Positions 10,623-20,354 of a stretch of DNA of 64,000 bases are shown here, one piece after another; the stretch's first letter is position 1, and every line of letters starts with the position of its first letter. The translations under genes and the position numbers were made by a program. The notes under the pieces were generated by a model. That model was not told the origin of the DNA. It saw only the letters and a list, made by a program, of their open reading frames with translations, and ran no database searches. This stretch comes from Neonectria sp. B-13 (lineage: Eukaryota; Ascomycota; Sordariomycetes; Hypocreales; Nectriaceae), in contig NOKP01000002.1 in NCBI GenBank assembly GCA_002682825.1, positions 5,252,309 to 5,316,308 of the forward strand, in the 5' to 3' direction.

Positions 10623-12245
10623 TCAGATCAAAATGACTTTCTGAGTGGGTATTTTAGCAACGAAGTTTTGCTCATCCGTAAGACAAGCAAGAGACATATG
10701 AGCGGCCACGCCGATTCTTTCATACGTGCTTTCGTCGTCTTGCACCGTTTCATGTTTTCGAACTATCAAGCCGGCCTGCCAGCCGATAGAATTTGCCGTG
10801 GGTGTTATGATTTCCAAGTAGTATGAGATTCTTTCGCAAGAACGACCTTGCTGGCTAACACCGCCCCTCTCGCCTTCGTCTTCAAGCTGAATATCTGGGT
10901 AGAACGGCAAGGTTTGCCCGCCTGGCTCTTCAACGTTCCACTCTGTTCGGAAAGGTGATGCCTCATCATCCGGAGTAGTTGCCTTGTTAATTTCGATTTG
11001 CACAATCCGCGCTGTCAGATGGATTCGACCACTGTTTGTTGGAAGGTATTGCTGGCTTGGCTGGACTGCACTAACATACACACACTCGACGCCCTCGAGG
11101 CCGCCCTCGAAGTAGGTTTCGGCGGAGATGGACAATGTTCCTGGATCCTTTGCAATTGGCCAGTTGATGCCACAGTCGATTGAAACCCACGACCATGACG
11201 GCTTCCGGCTTTTCTGATTCCTCAGCATAGTCGATTGGTCGCAGCGCCAGAGGAGGTCGTATGGTAGCGCGTCCTTCCACAGCCCGGACACGTACAAGTC
11301 GGCGCAGTCTGGTCCGCGTAGCAGCTCGGCCACGCCGGTGACGGCAAACCCTCTGTCGTCTAGCATGGTGAGTGACCGGCGGGAGAAAGTCTTGACGCAT
11401 TCTCGCCACATCGGTCGGACGCGGTTCGGAGACGGATTGTCAACACAAAGCCAAAACGCGGCGTTCATGCTATTTATTTTCCCACCGCGAACACTGAAGC
11501 TTGCGATCTCTCCACACTGGCACCAAGTATTACCCTGGCATTCCCAGACGAGCTCGGCGGGAGTAAAATGGACAATACGGCGGGCTAGGAGACGCTCTTG
11601 GAAGCCCCATCCGCGACATAACAGCGGCAGGTCCTTCTGTATGAATTCCTCCCACTGCTTACGGGGCATTGTTCTGCAAGCCCGCATCACGGAATGAAAC
11701 ATGTCGTCAGTCAGTGAGGCGTCGTTTACCATGGAATAAAGACCCTCTTCCGTGCCTCTCGAAGCCATAGCAGCGATGACAAGAGTGGCATTGGAGTAAA
11801 CGGCTCCCATCTTCCTAGCTTCTCGTTGCCAGTCGATCTCGTCATCCTGGACAATGCACAGCGCATCAACCCAGAGATAGTGGAATCCAAGAGCTTTGAC
11901 GACCTCAAAGGCTTGTTTCACCGTGAGAGGCAGTGCGCCAAAGGGGATATGCTCCTCCATTTGGGACAATGTTGCCTTCAGTGTTTTGAGGTTTCCCGTC
12001 AAGCCCCAGCAGTAGCTGAGGGCCACAAACTCCGGAACTTGATCTAATGATCGCACGCTGACGAGGCGGGCTCCTTCAGTCTCAGCATCGATCTCGATGA
12101 GACGCTCGGGGAATTTGTCCAACCGGTGCGTGTTGCACCCTGATGTGCCGTGTTGAGAAATGCACATGGCCATCCAAGACTTGATCGCGTCAATTTCGGC
12201 TTCCCTATGCGCGAGATGCGTGTCCGAAGTTTTGTGGTTGGCCAT
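10623..12245 (-). CDS. heterokaryon-incompatibility (HET) domain protein
   Basis: A single exon of 540 residues. The HET domain spans roughly residues 70-215, with its three hallmark blocks: FVALSYCWG (73-81), YLWVDALCIVQDD (123-135) and a later GWGFQERLLARR block. HET domains act in non-self recognition and regulated cell death in filamentous ascomycetes; their fold is distantly TIR-like. The part after about residue 260 is not assigned to a domain and may confer specificity. The start is the first ATG, and the upstream region contains stops in frame. There is no transmembrane helix. A second HET gene lies 27 kb away at 39252-41201. Confidence 0.93.
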   Translation of the reverse strand: MANHKTSDTHLAHREAEIDAIKSWMAMCISQHGTSGCNTHRLDKFPERLIEIDAETEGARLVSVRSLDQVPEFVALSYCWGLTGNLKTLKATLSQMEEHIPFGALPLTVKQAFEVVKALGFHYLWVDALCIVQDDEIDWQREARKMGAVYSNATLVIAAMASRGTEEGLYSMVNDASLTDDMFHSVMRACRTMPRKQWEEFIQKDLPLLCRGWGFQERLLARRIVHFTPAELVWECQGNTWCQCGEIASFSVRGGKINSMNAAFWLCVDNPSPNRVRPMWRECVKTFSRRSLTMLDDRGFAVTGVAELLRGPDCADLYVSGLWKDALPYDLLWRCDQSTMLRNQKSRKPSWSWVSIDCGINWPIAKDPGTLSISAETYFEGGLEGVECVYVSAVQPSQQYLPTNSGRIHLTARIVQIEINKATTPDDEASPFRTEWNVEEPGGQTLPFYPDIQLEDEGERGGVSQQGRSCERISYYLEIITPTANSIGWQAGLIVRKHETVQDDESTYERIGVAAHMSLACLTDEQNFVAKIPTQKVILI

Positions 12246-12798
12246 GGTTTTGATGATACCCGTTTGATTGAAAGCTTTTCTACGTTGAACCGTCGCGGAT
12301 GGGAATCAGATGTTGGTTGGGGTTTAGTGCACTACGATCCAAGTTGGGTGATGGAAAAGAACGCGCAAGGCATCTCGCCGTTGCGAAGTGGCGGAGGAGC
12401 TGTCTCATCCCAATCAGTGGGGGGAGTGACAGGTGCGGCTGCCTAACCAAGGCAGAATAGCGAGGCAGAAACCCTTAATTTATTAATGCGCAGTACCCTT
12501 CAGCTATAGTTCTTAGGAACCTTGACGTTGGACTATCGGACGACTCATAGTCATCAGCTTTTCGACTGCTCTTATTTCACTCCAAGGTCAAACACTCAAA
12601 CAGGGGCTAGGAGAGTTGTTCCAAGCCTGACTATCGGCAATAATGAATAATGTAGAATTTCTACTCTAGCTAGAGGTAGTAGTCTTTATGTATGTCCTGC
12701 ATGTAGAAATATATACGGTTGAAATAGCTGCAACCTTCCCTCATGATTATGCCTAATCAGAACTCATCAGGTGTCGAATGGACACGACTCATCGACTT
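12246..12798. other. intergenic between HET gene start and PL20 lyase end
   Basis: The first 230 bases are the HET gene upstream region. 12480-12720 is AT-rich, with no coding potential I can support. Both neighbours are on the minus strand, so this also holds the terminator of the lyase gene; no specific signal was recognised. Confidence 0.35.
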
Positions 12799-14017
12799 CT
12801 ATAGAGAGCGACGAGAGCGGCGCTTGTTACGCGAGCGCTTGCATGAAGACTTCTGCGTAGCAGTTGCCACTGCCGCCGATGTGGACGAGGACTGGATAGC
12901 AGAGGTCGCCACGGGGGCGGAAGTCGATACGGCATCCGAAGTCGCCTGCGCAGCGGAGGTCTCAATAGCAGCGGAGGTCTCAATAGCAACGGAAGTCTTC
13001 ACAGCAGCGGAGGTCTTCACAGCAGCGGAGGTCTTCACAGCAGCGGAGGTCGCCTGCGCTGTGGAAACCGTCTGAGATGCCAGGGTGGTGCTACCAGCCA
13101 GCGTAGGGGTCGCGACAGGCTTCGTTGAAGTCTTGACCGCGGCGGTAGCTGAAGTGCCCGAAGATCCGGCGCTTGCGGAAGCCGAGGAGTCAGTGTTGCC
13201 TTTATCTCAGGTTAGTCTGTGCCTTCTCCTCGCCTCAGCATGAGAATTGCTACTTACCAGAAGACTTGCCGCCGGGGAAGGAGGTGGTGAGCTCGCCGTC
13301 CTCGATGTAGACGCCGGAGAAGTAAAAGTCCTCGGTCTCGTCTGCATCGCCGTTGGCCAGCTCCAGGACACCGACGTGCCAGTCAGCGCCGTTGCTGCTC
13401 GTGCTGGCGGTGACGGGCTTCACAACCTGCTTCAAGGCGTCGGCACCGGTTGAGTGCCAAAGACCAACCGTTTTGGCGTCGAAGTCGATCTCGTAGGCCA
13501 CGTTGTGCCACACGTCAGCCGCCCACTCGACCTCCCACTTGGAGGCGCCTCCAACGAACCACTGGAGGTTGTCGCCGCTGAGGCCGCTCTTCAGCTCAGT
13601 GAAGTGCGACTCAAAGAAGGCGATCTGGTGCTCGCGAGCTACGGACGGAGCATTCTCATCCGCACGCTTGATGCTGAAGTGGTAGTAGACCTTGCCGGCG
13701 GCGATGGCGGCTTTGGTCTGGGGGATCAGCTCGGTGCGGCGCATGTTCTGGCCGTTCCAGTAGGCCGTGTCGGTCAAGGTGATCTTGGCGCCTTGCGATG
13801 AGCCGGCATCGGCGGGGTTGGCGAAGTCGGCCGCGAGGTTGACGTACTCGGTGACTTCGCCGTCGCCGTGGATGTAGTACTGGTAAGGGCCGACCTGGTT
13901 GGACCAGCTCCAGTCAGCGAGATCCGCGGCGGACTCGAGATCGTTGAAGCGGCCATCCCAGAGGATTTCAGCGGCAGCCAGGCCGACAAGGGAAGCGAAA
14001 GCAGCAAAAGTCTTCAT
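12799..14017 (-). CDS. secreted polysaccharide lyase family 20 (glucuronan lyase) with Ser/Thr/Ala-rich repeat tail
   Basis: Exons 14017..13258 and 13199..12799 (58-nt intron, GTAAGT donor) give 386 residues. Residues 1-16 are a signal peptide (MKTFAAFASLVGLAAA). Residues 17-245 match the PL20 jelly-roll lyase of fungal endo-beta-1,4-glucuronan lyases, with WDGRFND, WSWSNQVGPYQYYIHG and NMRRTELIP blocks. The intron joins this domain to a low-complexity tail rich in Ser, Thr and Ala, built from six-residue units such as TSAAVK and TSAAIE, and ending in a strongly basic CKRSRNKRRSRRSL. The tail probably is an O-glycosylated linker; the basic end could bind acidic polysaccharide, which is inference. 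Known members cleave glucuronans by beta-elimination outside the cell. A TATAAAG lies about 120 bases upstream. Confidence 0.88.
12940..13055. repeat. 18-bp coding minisatellite in the lyase tail
   Basis: Imperfect 18-base units occur in tandem: two of the form GCGGAGGTCTCAATAGCA, then near-identical units GCGGAGGTCTTCACAGCA repeated three times. Each unit encodes six residues on the minus strand, so copy-number change keeps frame. Confidence 0.85.
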
Positions 14018-14136
14018 TGTGAGTGGAAGGCGAAAGAAAAGAAGTGGTTCAAGGATGTCTGCGAGTTCAGACCAGCTGCGTAGGGACCAAGAATAGAAAG
14101 GAATGGATCAGGCCATAAGAACGGCGTCTGGTGGTT

Positions 14137-14143
14137 CTTTATA
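14137..14143 (-). promoter_or_regulatory. TATA-like element of the PL20 lyase gene
   Basis: TATAAAG on the minus strand, 120 bases before the start codon at 14017. Position and sequence fit a TATA box; no transcription start is known. Confidence 0.5.
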
Positions 14144-14483
14144 TGAGCACGCATCGTTGCCCTTGTTACTCGATGCGGCGCGGGAAACAACGGACTCCGT
14201 GAGACCGTTTCATCCATCCTTCTTGTGGAGAGCCTCTTCCGAACGAAAACACATTGGCTCACCAGTCGGAAAATTCGGCCCGGGATGTGGGCCAGGGTCG
14301 ACGTTGAATTGACAATGGGCGGTTAGAAATTGACGGATTTAATTTGCGAAACGGGTGCTGAATGGGCGGAGAAACACGGTTCCATGCGCGGAGGGGAGTG
14401 AAGCTGAAACAGCGTTACAGCTGGGTGGGCCTGTGGTTCGCTTGATGGGGATGTCGAGCCGATCAACCAAGAGCAGCTAGATC

Positions 14484-14526
14484 GTCTTAACTCCTATAAT
14501 AATTAGTCTTAACTTCTATAATAATT
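14484..14526. repeat. tandem 21-22 bp AT-rich duplication
   Basis: Two copies, 14484-14504 and 14506-14526, differ at one position (GTCTTAACTCCTATAATAAT versus GTCTTAACTTCTATAATAAT). The core TAGTCTTAACT recurs inverted at 15044-15054. Confidence 0.7.
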
Positions 14527-16209
14527 CCACCTTTATTCAACGAACTCAACACGGATCATTGCAACGTCTTAAGCGAAGCTCTACCCCCTCGCCAACCTCT
14601 TGCGGGAGAACAGTCCTCGGCCGACACCACTCTGTCTGGTCCTCGTGCTCATGCTCTTTCCAATCAAAATCTTCCTGGGAATTGACCTGCAGTCACACCT
14701 TCGCGTCGCTCCCCGAGCTTCCGGTAGAGTTGCACAAGCTTAGCATGAACCCATACAGCACAAACGTGTCCAACCGGAGAGCCGCGAGAACTGAATCTTT
14801 GAGGTCTACCCGAACCGCGGAGGTCGTACCCACGTGCCGCTCTACGGCAATGAATGCGATTCCGGAGACCACAGCACATGATATGAGAACGAGCCAGCCA
14901 GTGAATGGGACCTGTAGAATGCGCATGATAATCGGCTGCTCGGAAGAGTATGGTGTTGATGCTTGGGACTTAATCTTTAGTAAGATGCCTAGACAACGGA
15001 AAGCAACGACTTTCCAAAGACAGTTAATCCATTACGGCTGATAGTTAAGACTAAGCTGTGTCTGCAAATGACCAATTATGGCCAACCCCACCGTTTATCC
15101 AACGGCAAGGATTCGCGTGTGAGAAATATGCTGTTGGAGAAACAATTGGGAAGCCGCCTTGATCTTAGCGAGCTAATAAAGTTTGGGGTATTTAATCCAC
15201 CGCCCATCCAATCAAACAACAGCACTACGCGGTTTAGAGTTTAATGATCGTATACCACTGCAATTGCGGAAGAGCATTCTATGCTGGCATGAGCTCAGAA
15301 TGCAGCGGTTACTTGTATTGTGCCATTTGTGGCCTTTCAATCTCCCTATTGAATCGGCGAGCATGGGAACAAATCACGAGTACCGAGATCAACGTTCATG
15401 GTATCGTCGTCTGCCTTGTCCCATAATATCTTCATCTCAAGAGCAGGCTCTGTTTCAGGAAATGAAGGAATTTTTGCTAGCCCGCTCTTTCGGTAGCACA
15501 TTTTGACGGCACGCTCCGCCCCAATTGTTACCAGGAATTGTGCAGGGGCTGAGGGGACGACTCGGAGCATGGGAATGTCCCTACAACAGGGATGGCAAAG
15601 TCCCAAGGCCCATCGATTTGATCTAGACCAGTGAACTCATGCATGCCGGGAACCAATTAGGGTGCTTGAAAACACGCACAGCCAGCCCACAATCCGTGAA
15701 TGATGTTGAGTGGGGTCGAAATGTGCCAAGAATCCAACTTTTGGTCTCAAGATGGTGGCTGTTTGTGTAGGCTGTAGACTTCAGTAACATCAGTAACATC
15801 ATCACCGGTAACATCAGACAGGCTTCTATACTGAACGTGCGAATTATTGAAGAAAACATGATATCTTGTGTTCAGATCGGCTTGTGTTGCATAAGTTCAC
15901 AGCTTCTAGACTGAATAGAGATACAAGATGACCCTTGCGTAAAGATAAGAGTGTCGGACAAAGTGTCCGCGACCCTTCCCCAACTTGCCACCCCAGATGA
16001 GGCACCGGCTAGAACGGCCCATTAGATAGGTACTAAGCTATTTTTGAACAAAGATGAGCTTTCCTGTCGGAATTAAGCTAAGAAGGACGCGGGGTCTCGG
16101 ATAACCCCGAAGTGCGTCGATACAGAACGCATATTTGAGTATCATTATTCTTGGCCTTCCCTTCCATCAGTCTTGCCGGCAAAAATATTCACCTCATTGG
16201 AAACAAGCC

Positions 16210-17882
16210 ATGATGGAGTCCCCTCAAACCCAACAGAGTCTACGCCCCCAAGGGATGGCGAACGACTTGCAAACCCAATCCAATGGGTCAACAACGCACA
16301 TGCCTCGCATCTTCTCTTTGACCTCCACCCTTGCGATGGCTTTCTCCATTACGAATACCTGGATTGGATACTCTGCAACATTCGTGACACCACTTTTGGC
16401 CGGAGGTGGCCCTGCCGTTGTTTTCTGCTTGATATTCGCATGTGTTGCTTGCACCATCATTGCCTTGGGCTTGGCGGAGCTGGCATCTGCATTTCCCTCC
16501 AGCGGTGGTCAGTACCAGTAAGTCACTACATCTACTTCTTCACATAAGCCTATCTGACTGAGATATATAGTTTTGCATCCATGGTTTCGACGGAGAGATA
16601 TCGTGCTCCCGTAGCCTTCACTGTGGGCTGGATTAGTGTCCTAGGTACGTTGACAAAGGCCCATCACTATGCATCCATTATAACTTACACTACCACAGGC
16701 TGGCTCTTTACAACCGCCAGCACTACCATCTTTTGTTCCCAAACGTCACTGATGCTCGCTTCGCTTTACCATCCGACCTATGTTTGGACGGCATGGCAAG
16801 TTTGGCTGATTTACACTCTGATAACTGCCTTCTCATGCCTCTTCATCGTCTTGCTTCCCCGATGGATCCCCACAGCGGAGAAAGTCTTTCTCTTCTCTTC
16901 TCTGCTTGGACTGGTTGTCGCCTTTGTCACGGTACTGGCTACGAGCCAAGAGAAACAACCCGCAAAAGTGATATTTGCTGAATGGGTGAATGTCACCGGG
17001 TGGCCCGATGGACTGGCATTTATTTTGGCAACCGGTCAGGCGATGTATGGATTTCTAGGCATGGATGGCGCAACGCATATTGCTGAGGAGCTCCCCAACC
17101 CCGAGCGGACTGTGCCCAAAGTCATAATCATGATAATGGCAATCGGTACCGCAACGAGCATCCCCTGGACGATCGCCATGATATTCAGCACCAATGATCT
17201 CGATCGAGTTGCCGGATCCTCGCTTCCTATTTTTGAGGTTTTTCTCCAAGCCATCAATTCTCAAGCTGCAGCGACCTTCTTCACCGTCTGGATCTGTTTC
17301 ATTTACTACGGCGCACTTGTCAGTTGCTTCGTCACATCCGGCCGGCTGATCTGGGCGTTTTCGCGCGACGGTGGTCTTCCGTACTCGCAGGTCTTTGCAA
17401 AGATCCATCCAACCCTTCTCGCACCAGTCAACGCTACGTTACTAGCTGGCGTGTTTATGGTAGTATTCGGTCTTTTATACATTGCATCAACCACGGCATA
17501 CAACAGCATTGTGGGCTTGGCAATTCTGGCAACAAACCTCACCTGCGCCATTCCACAAACCATTGTCTTGATCCGTGGACGTCGCGTTCTCCCGAAGCGA
17601 TACCTCAATCTTGGAGTGGTCGGTGGTACATTCTGCAACGTCTTCTCAACACTATACGCGGCGCTGTACACAGTCTTGTTTTGCTTCCCGCTTATGCTTC
17701 CAGTGAAAGCAGAGTCTATGAACTACCTAGCTGTAGTTCTCGTGGGTGCACTCGTCTTTGTTACTATTCTGTGGTGGACCGGGAAGCGTCACACTTTCCA
17801 TGGTCCAAGTCTTGAAAGCGAAGGGGTTGTGATTGAACACCAGAACACTGGGAACGGAGTGAAGAAGTCTGTATCTGAGTAA
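16210..17882 (+). CDS. APC-superfamily permease, choline/GABA (Hnm1/Uga4)-type
   Basis: Exons 16210..16517, 16571..16644 and 16699..17882 give 521 residues; introns are 53 and 54 nt with GTAAGT and GTACGT donors and keep frame (GQYHFASM, VLGWLFT). About twelve hydrophobic helices are visible. Family marks are GLAELASAFPSSGGQY near helix 2, the MDGATHIAEELPNPERTVPK segment, and SGRLIWAFSRDGGLP. This is the fungal amino-acid/choline transporter group in the plasma membrane, importing choline, GABA or related amines by proton symport; the substrate cannot be read from sequence. Tandem ATGs at 16210 and 16213 leave one residue of doubt about the start. The cytosolic C-tail is short. Confidence 0.88.
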
Positions 17883-18583
17883 ACAAGGAAGGGATTGAAA
17901 CATTACAACTACCTAACTTGCGAGACTCTTCAGTAAATACGATGTAAACAATCTAGCTCAATTACTTCAAAGTAGACATTACATCAACCAATGCTTCCAA
18001 GAAGATATTTTGTGAAAGAGCTTGCATCTCTGAGAGGACCCTGCGCTTAACTTGATGTTGGGAAGCTGTTCATCGATCATAATATTTTGCCCGCTTCCAT
18101 CTAGTAAGTTGACGTCAAATCTTTTCCGGAGAGGTGCGTCTCCTGCCCGTCAAATCTAATGATAATGACAATGACTCTCTAACTTCGGTCAAAGAGGCCG
18201 TTATCAAACAGTGGCTCCATTTTGTCGGACAACCACACCGCAGCTTTACCCCTATGTTCCAATGCCCGCAATAATTTATCTTACCCCATGGACTCAGATA
18301 GTCATGCTTACGCTACACCGCAAGTAGAGCGCGCTCTGGATTTAATAGCTAGGATGATACTGGAAACCGGATACGGGTTCATTTTAGCGTCTTTCCTGTA
18401 ATTGTTTCTCCAAGATTGTAACCTTTACTGTAACAGGAAGGTATATAAACTTAGCTTTTGGCAACCTACCTCACTCATAATAAAGAGACATATTGTTACG
18501 CCAAAACTTGCGATTAGCTCTCCAGGGTGCCGTTCAACCACAAAACCTATACGTTCAAAACTAAGGGCAAGAATCTGACGACA
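17883..18583 (+). promoter_or_regulatory. upstream region of the beta-lactamase-like hydrolase gene with TATA box
   Basis: About 700 bases. A clear TATATAA lies at 18442-18448, roughly 140 bases before the ATG. No coding frame was seen. The reading frame of the downstream gene is open back to about 18527, but without an ATG. Confidence 0.55.
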
Positions 18584-19828
18584 ATGAAGAACTCTTTAGT
18601 GGTCCTCATCGGCCTTGTTGGGTTTCACTTGCCTACCACATTTGCCGCCGATACAGCTGCGATCCCATACATCGACCCGGCTCAAATTGGGACCTTCAAT
18701 CTTTCCAGTCTAAACATCACTGATCCACCAAATACTGCCTTTGTTACTCGCCATGAGGATGAATTGTTGCCAAACCGAACAACACAAGTTCGTCACGGAC
18801 TGAACCTGCGGTGCCTTACCGAAGGCAAAGAAATCAGTTTCTCTACCAAGGCCAATGGCAGCTGGCACAGCATCGATTCTTTCATGTATCACTTTGGCTT
18901 GGCAGGTTTCATGATTGTCAAGGATGGTGCTATTCGACTGGAGAGATACCAGTATGGAAACGAGCCTTCATTTCGGAACCAGGTCCAGTCGGTAACCAAA
19001 TCCTTTGTGTCTACTGCGCTTGGTATCGCAATCAAGCAGAAGAAGATTCGGTTGAGCGACCGTGTATCTAAATATGTCCCGGAGCTTTCCCGAACGGCCT
19101 ACGGATCAGTTCCGCTTCAGAATCTTGTGGACATGACCTCAGGGGTTACCGAACAAAATTCCACCCACAATCCAGACTTGTTCAACGACATTTACCCGCG
19201 GACTGACCCTGAGGCTGTTCTCAACTGGTTCAAGACATTTGAGAAGGTGGCTGAGCCGGGCGAAGTGTACAACTATTACAACCCGAACTACTACGTTCTC
19301 TCACTGTCTCTCACCCGCGCCATTGGGGAACCGCTAGAAGACTGGATCACCAAGCACGTCTGGGAGCCTGCTGGCATGAAGTATGATGGCTACATGCGAA
19401 CAACTGGGGCCCGCCAAGTCGATGGTCACGGTGGACTAGCCTTGACTCTGCAAGACATGGCCCGTTTTGGGTTATTCATTCTGGACTCATTTAATGAGAG
19501 GGGTGGACCTCGCGTCCCAGCCGGCTGGTTCGACAACATTTCTGCGGCAAGTACCAGCACTGGAATTCGTGCTCCGGGCAATATCGACGCGGTTCCGCAT
19601 GCGGGGTATCAGACCGGATGGTGGACGATGCCTCGGGGTGGTAAGAAATACCAGCTTGGTGATGATGGAGGGTTTGCGGCGTTGGGAACATATGACCAGG
19701 CCATCTACATCATTCCCGACATGAACACGACAATTGTGATGCAGTCCAGTTACCCTATTCATTTTCCGGATCTCTTCTACTACGGCCAGCAGTTTGCCAC
19801 AGCTGCTAGCTTAGCTTTGAAGAAGTGA
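18584..19828 (+). CDS. secreted beta-lactamase-fold serine hydrolase (class C/NylB-like)
   Basis: A single exon of 414 residues from the first ATG, which starts a signal peptide (MKNSLVVLIGLVGFHLPTTFA). The serine-beta-lactamase fold is indicated by the SxxK motif QSVTKSF (Ser136, Lys139), a Tyr-rich second motif VYNYYNPNYYVLS (near residues 228-240) with the general-base Tyr, and a late HAG triad replacing KTG. MTSGVTE and GLALTLQDMARFG are further family blocks. Such proteins are usually esterases, amidases or peptidases rather than antibiotic-degrading enzymes; some fungal relatives are acyltransferases in metabolite pathways. The export signal argues for an extracellular or vacuolar role. 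It precedes the MFS gene with convergent stops. Confidence 0.85.
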   Translation: MKNSLVVLIGLVGFHLPTTFAADTAAIPYIDPAQIGTFNLSSLNITDPPNTAFVTRHEDELLPNRTTQVRHGLNLRCLTEGKEISFSTKANGSWHSIDSFMYHFGLAGFMIVKDGAIRLERYQYGNEPSFRNQVQSVTKSFVSTALGIAIKQKKIRLSDRVSKYVPELSRTAYGSVPLQNLVDMTSGVTEQNSTHNPDLFNDIYPRTDPEAVLNWFKTFEKVAEPGEVYNYYNPNYYVLSLSLTRAIGEPLEDWITKHVWEPAGMKYDGYMRTTGARQVDGHGGLALTLQDMARFGLFILDSFNERGGPRVPAGWFDNISAASTSTGIRAPGNIDAVPHAGYQTGWWTMPRGGKKYQLGDDGGFAALGTYDQAIYIIPDMNTTIVMQSSYPIHFPDLFYYGQQFATAASLALKK

Positions 19829-20354
19829 TGGAATGTTAATGGGGTTTAGTGAAATATACTGTCATTAAATCTGCCATTGGAACCCTGCGTCCATGCGCTA
19901 TTTTGATCCTTGTGACTACTCAACCGGTTACTCTTTGCTGTCAACGGCAAGACTAGAATGTGAATACTTAGGTTGTATCTCATTCAGCTACTTCGGCAAC
20001 TGAATAAATGGCGTATTGCCTGGTTGTATGAGTGTTCGATGATGTAGCTGTTCACTATTAAGGCCGTTTTATCTTGATTTCTTGACACATTTTAGGTTCA
20101 GCGACTCTATTAAAAGTTCCTTAAACTGACTTCGGTCGATGGTCAATATTTGTTGAGGAAGTCTTGCCAAACCACAATTCTTCTCATTATGTTTGTAGAA
20201 GGTGTCATTATTAAAGCATGATTAACCTTGCCCGTGGGATTCGTTGCTCAACAGTTCATTCAGGTCACTTGAGCTTATACAGTAGGTTTCCGAGAGGATT
20301 TGACAGTCAATGTGTTCACAATCACCAACTGCCTAGTATAGCTTTGATGCTCAA
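19829..20354. other. convergent intergenic region, no gene seen
   Basis: 526 bases between two convergent stops. AT-leaning with no coding frame; it presumably holds both 3' untranslated regions and poly(A) sites. Confidence 0.4.

Larger units (their letters stand above)
14018..16209. other. 2.2-kb intergenic stretch with relic-like frames
   Basis: Beyond the lyase promoter I see a tandem 22-bp duplication at 14484-14526, an 11-bp inverted repeat (14504-14514 and 15044-15054), and two minus-strand frames that look like protein fragments. The frame at 14926-14693 is hydrophobic (LVLISCAVVSGIAFIAVE), resembling a helix of a membrane transporter. The frame at 15606-15346 is hydrophilic. Neither can be extended to a complete gene, and I could not identify them. 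Confidence 0.35.
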
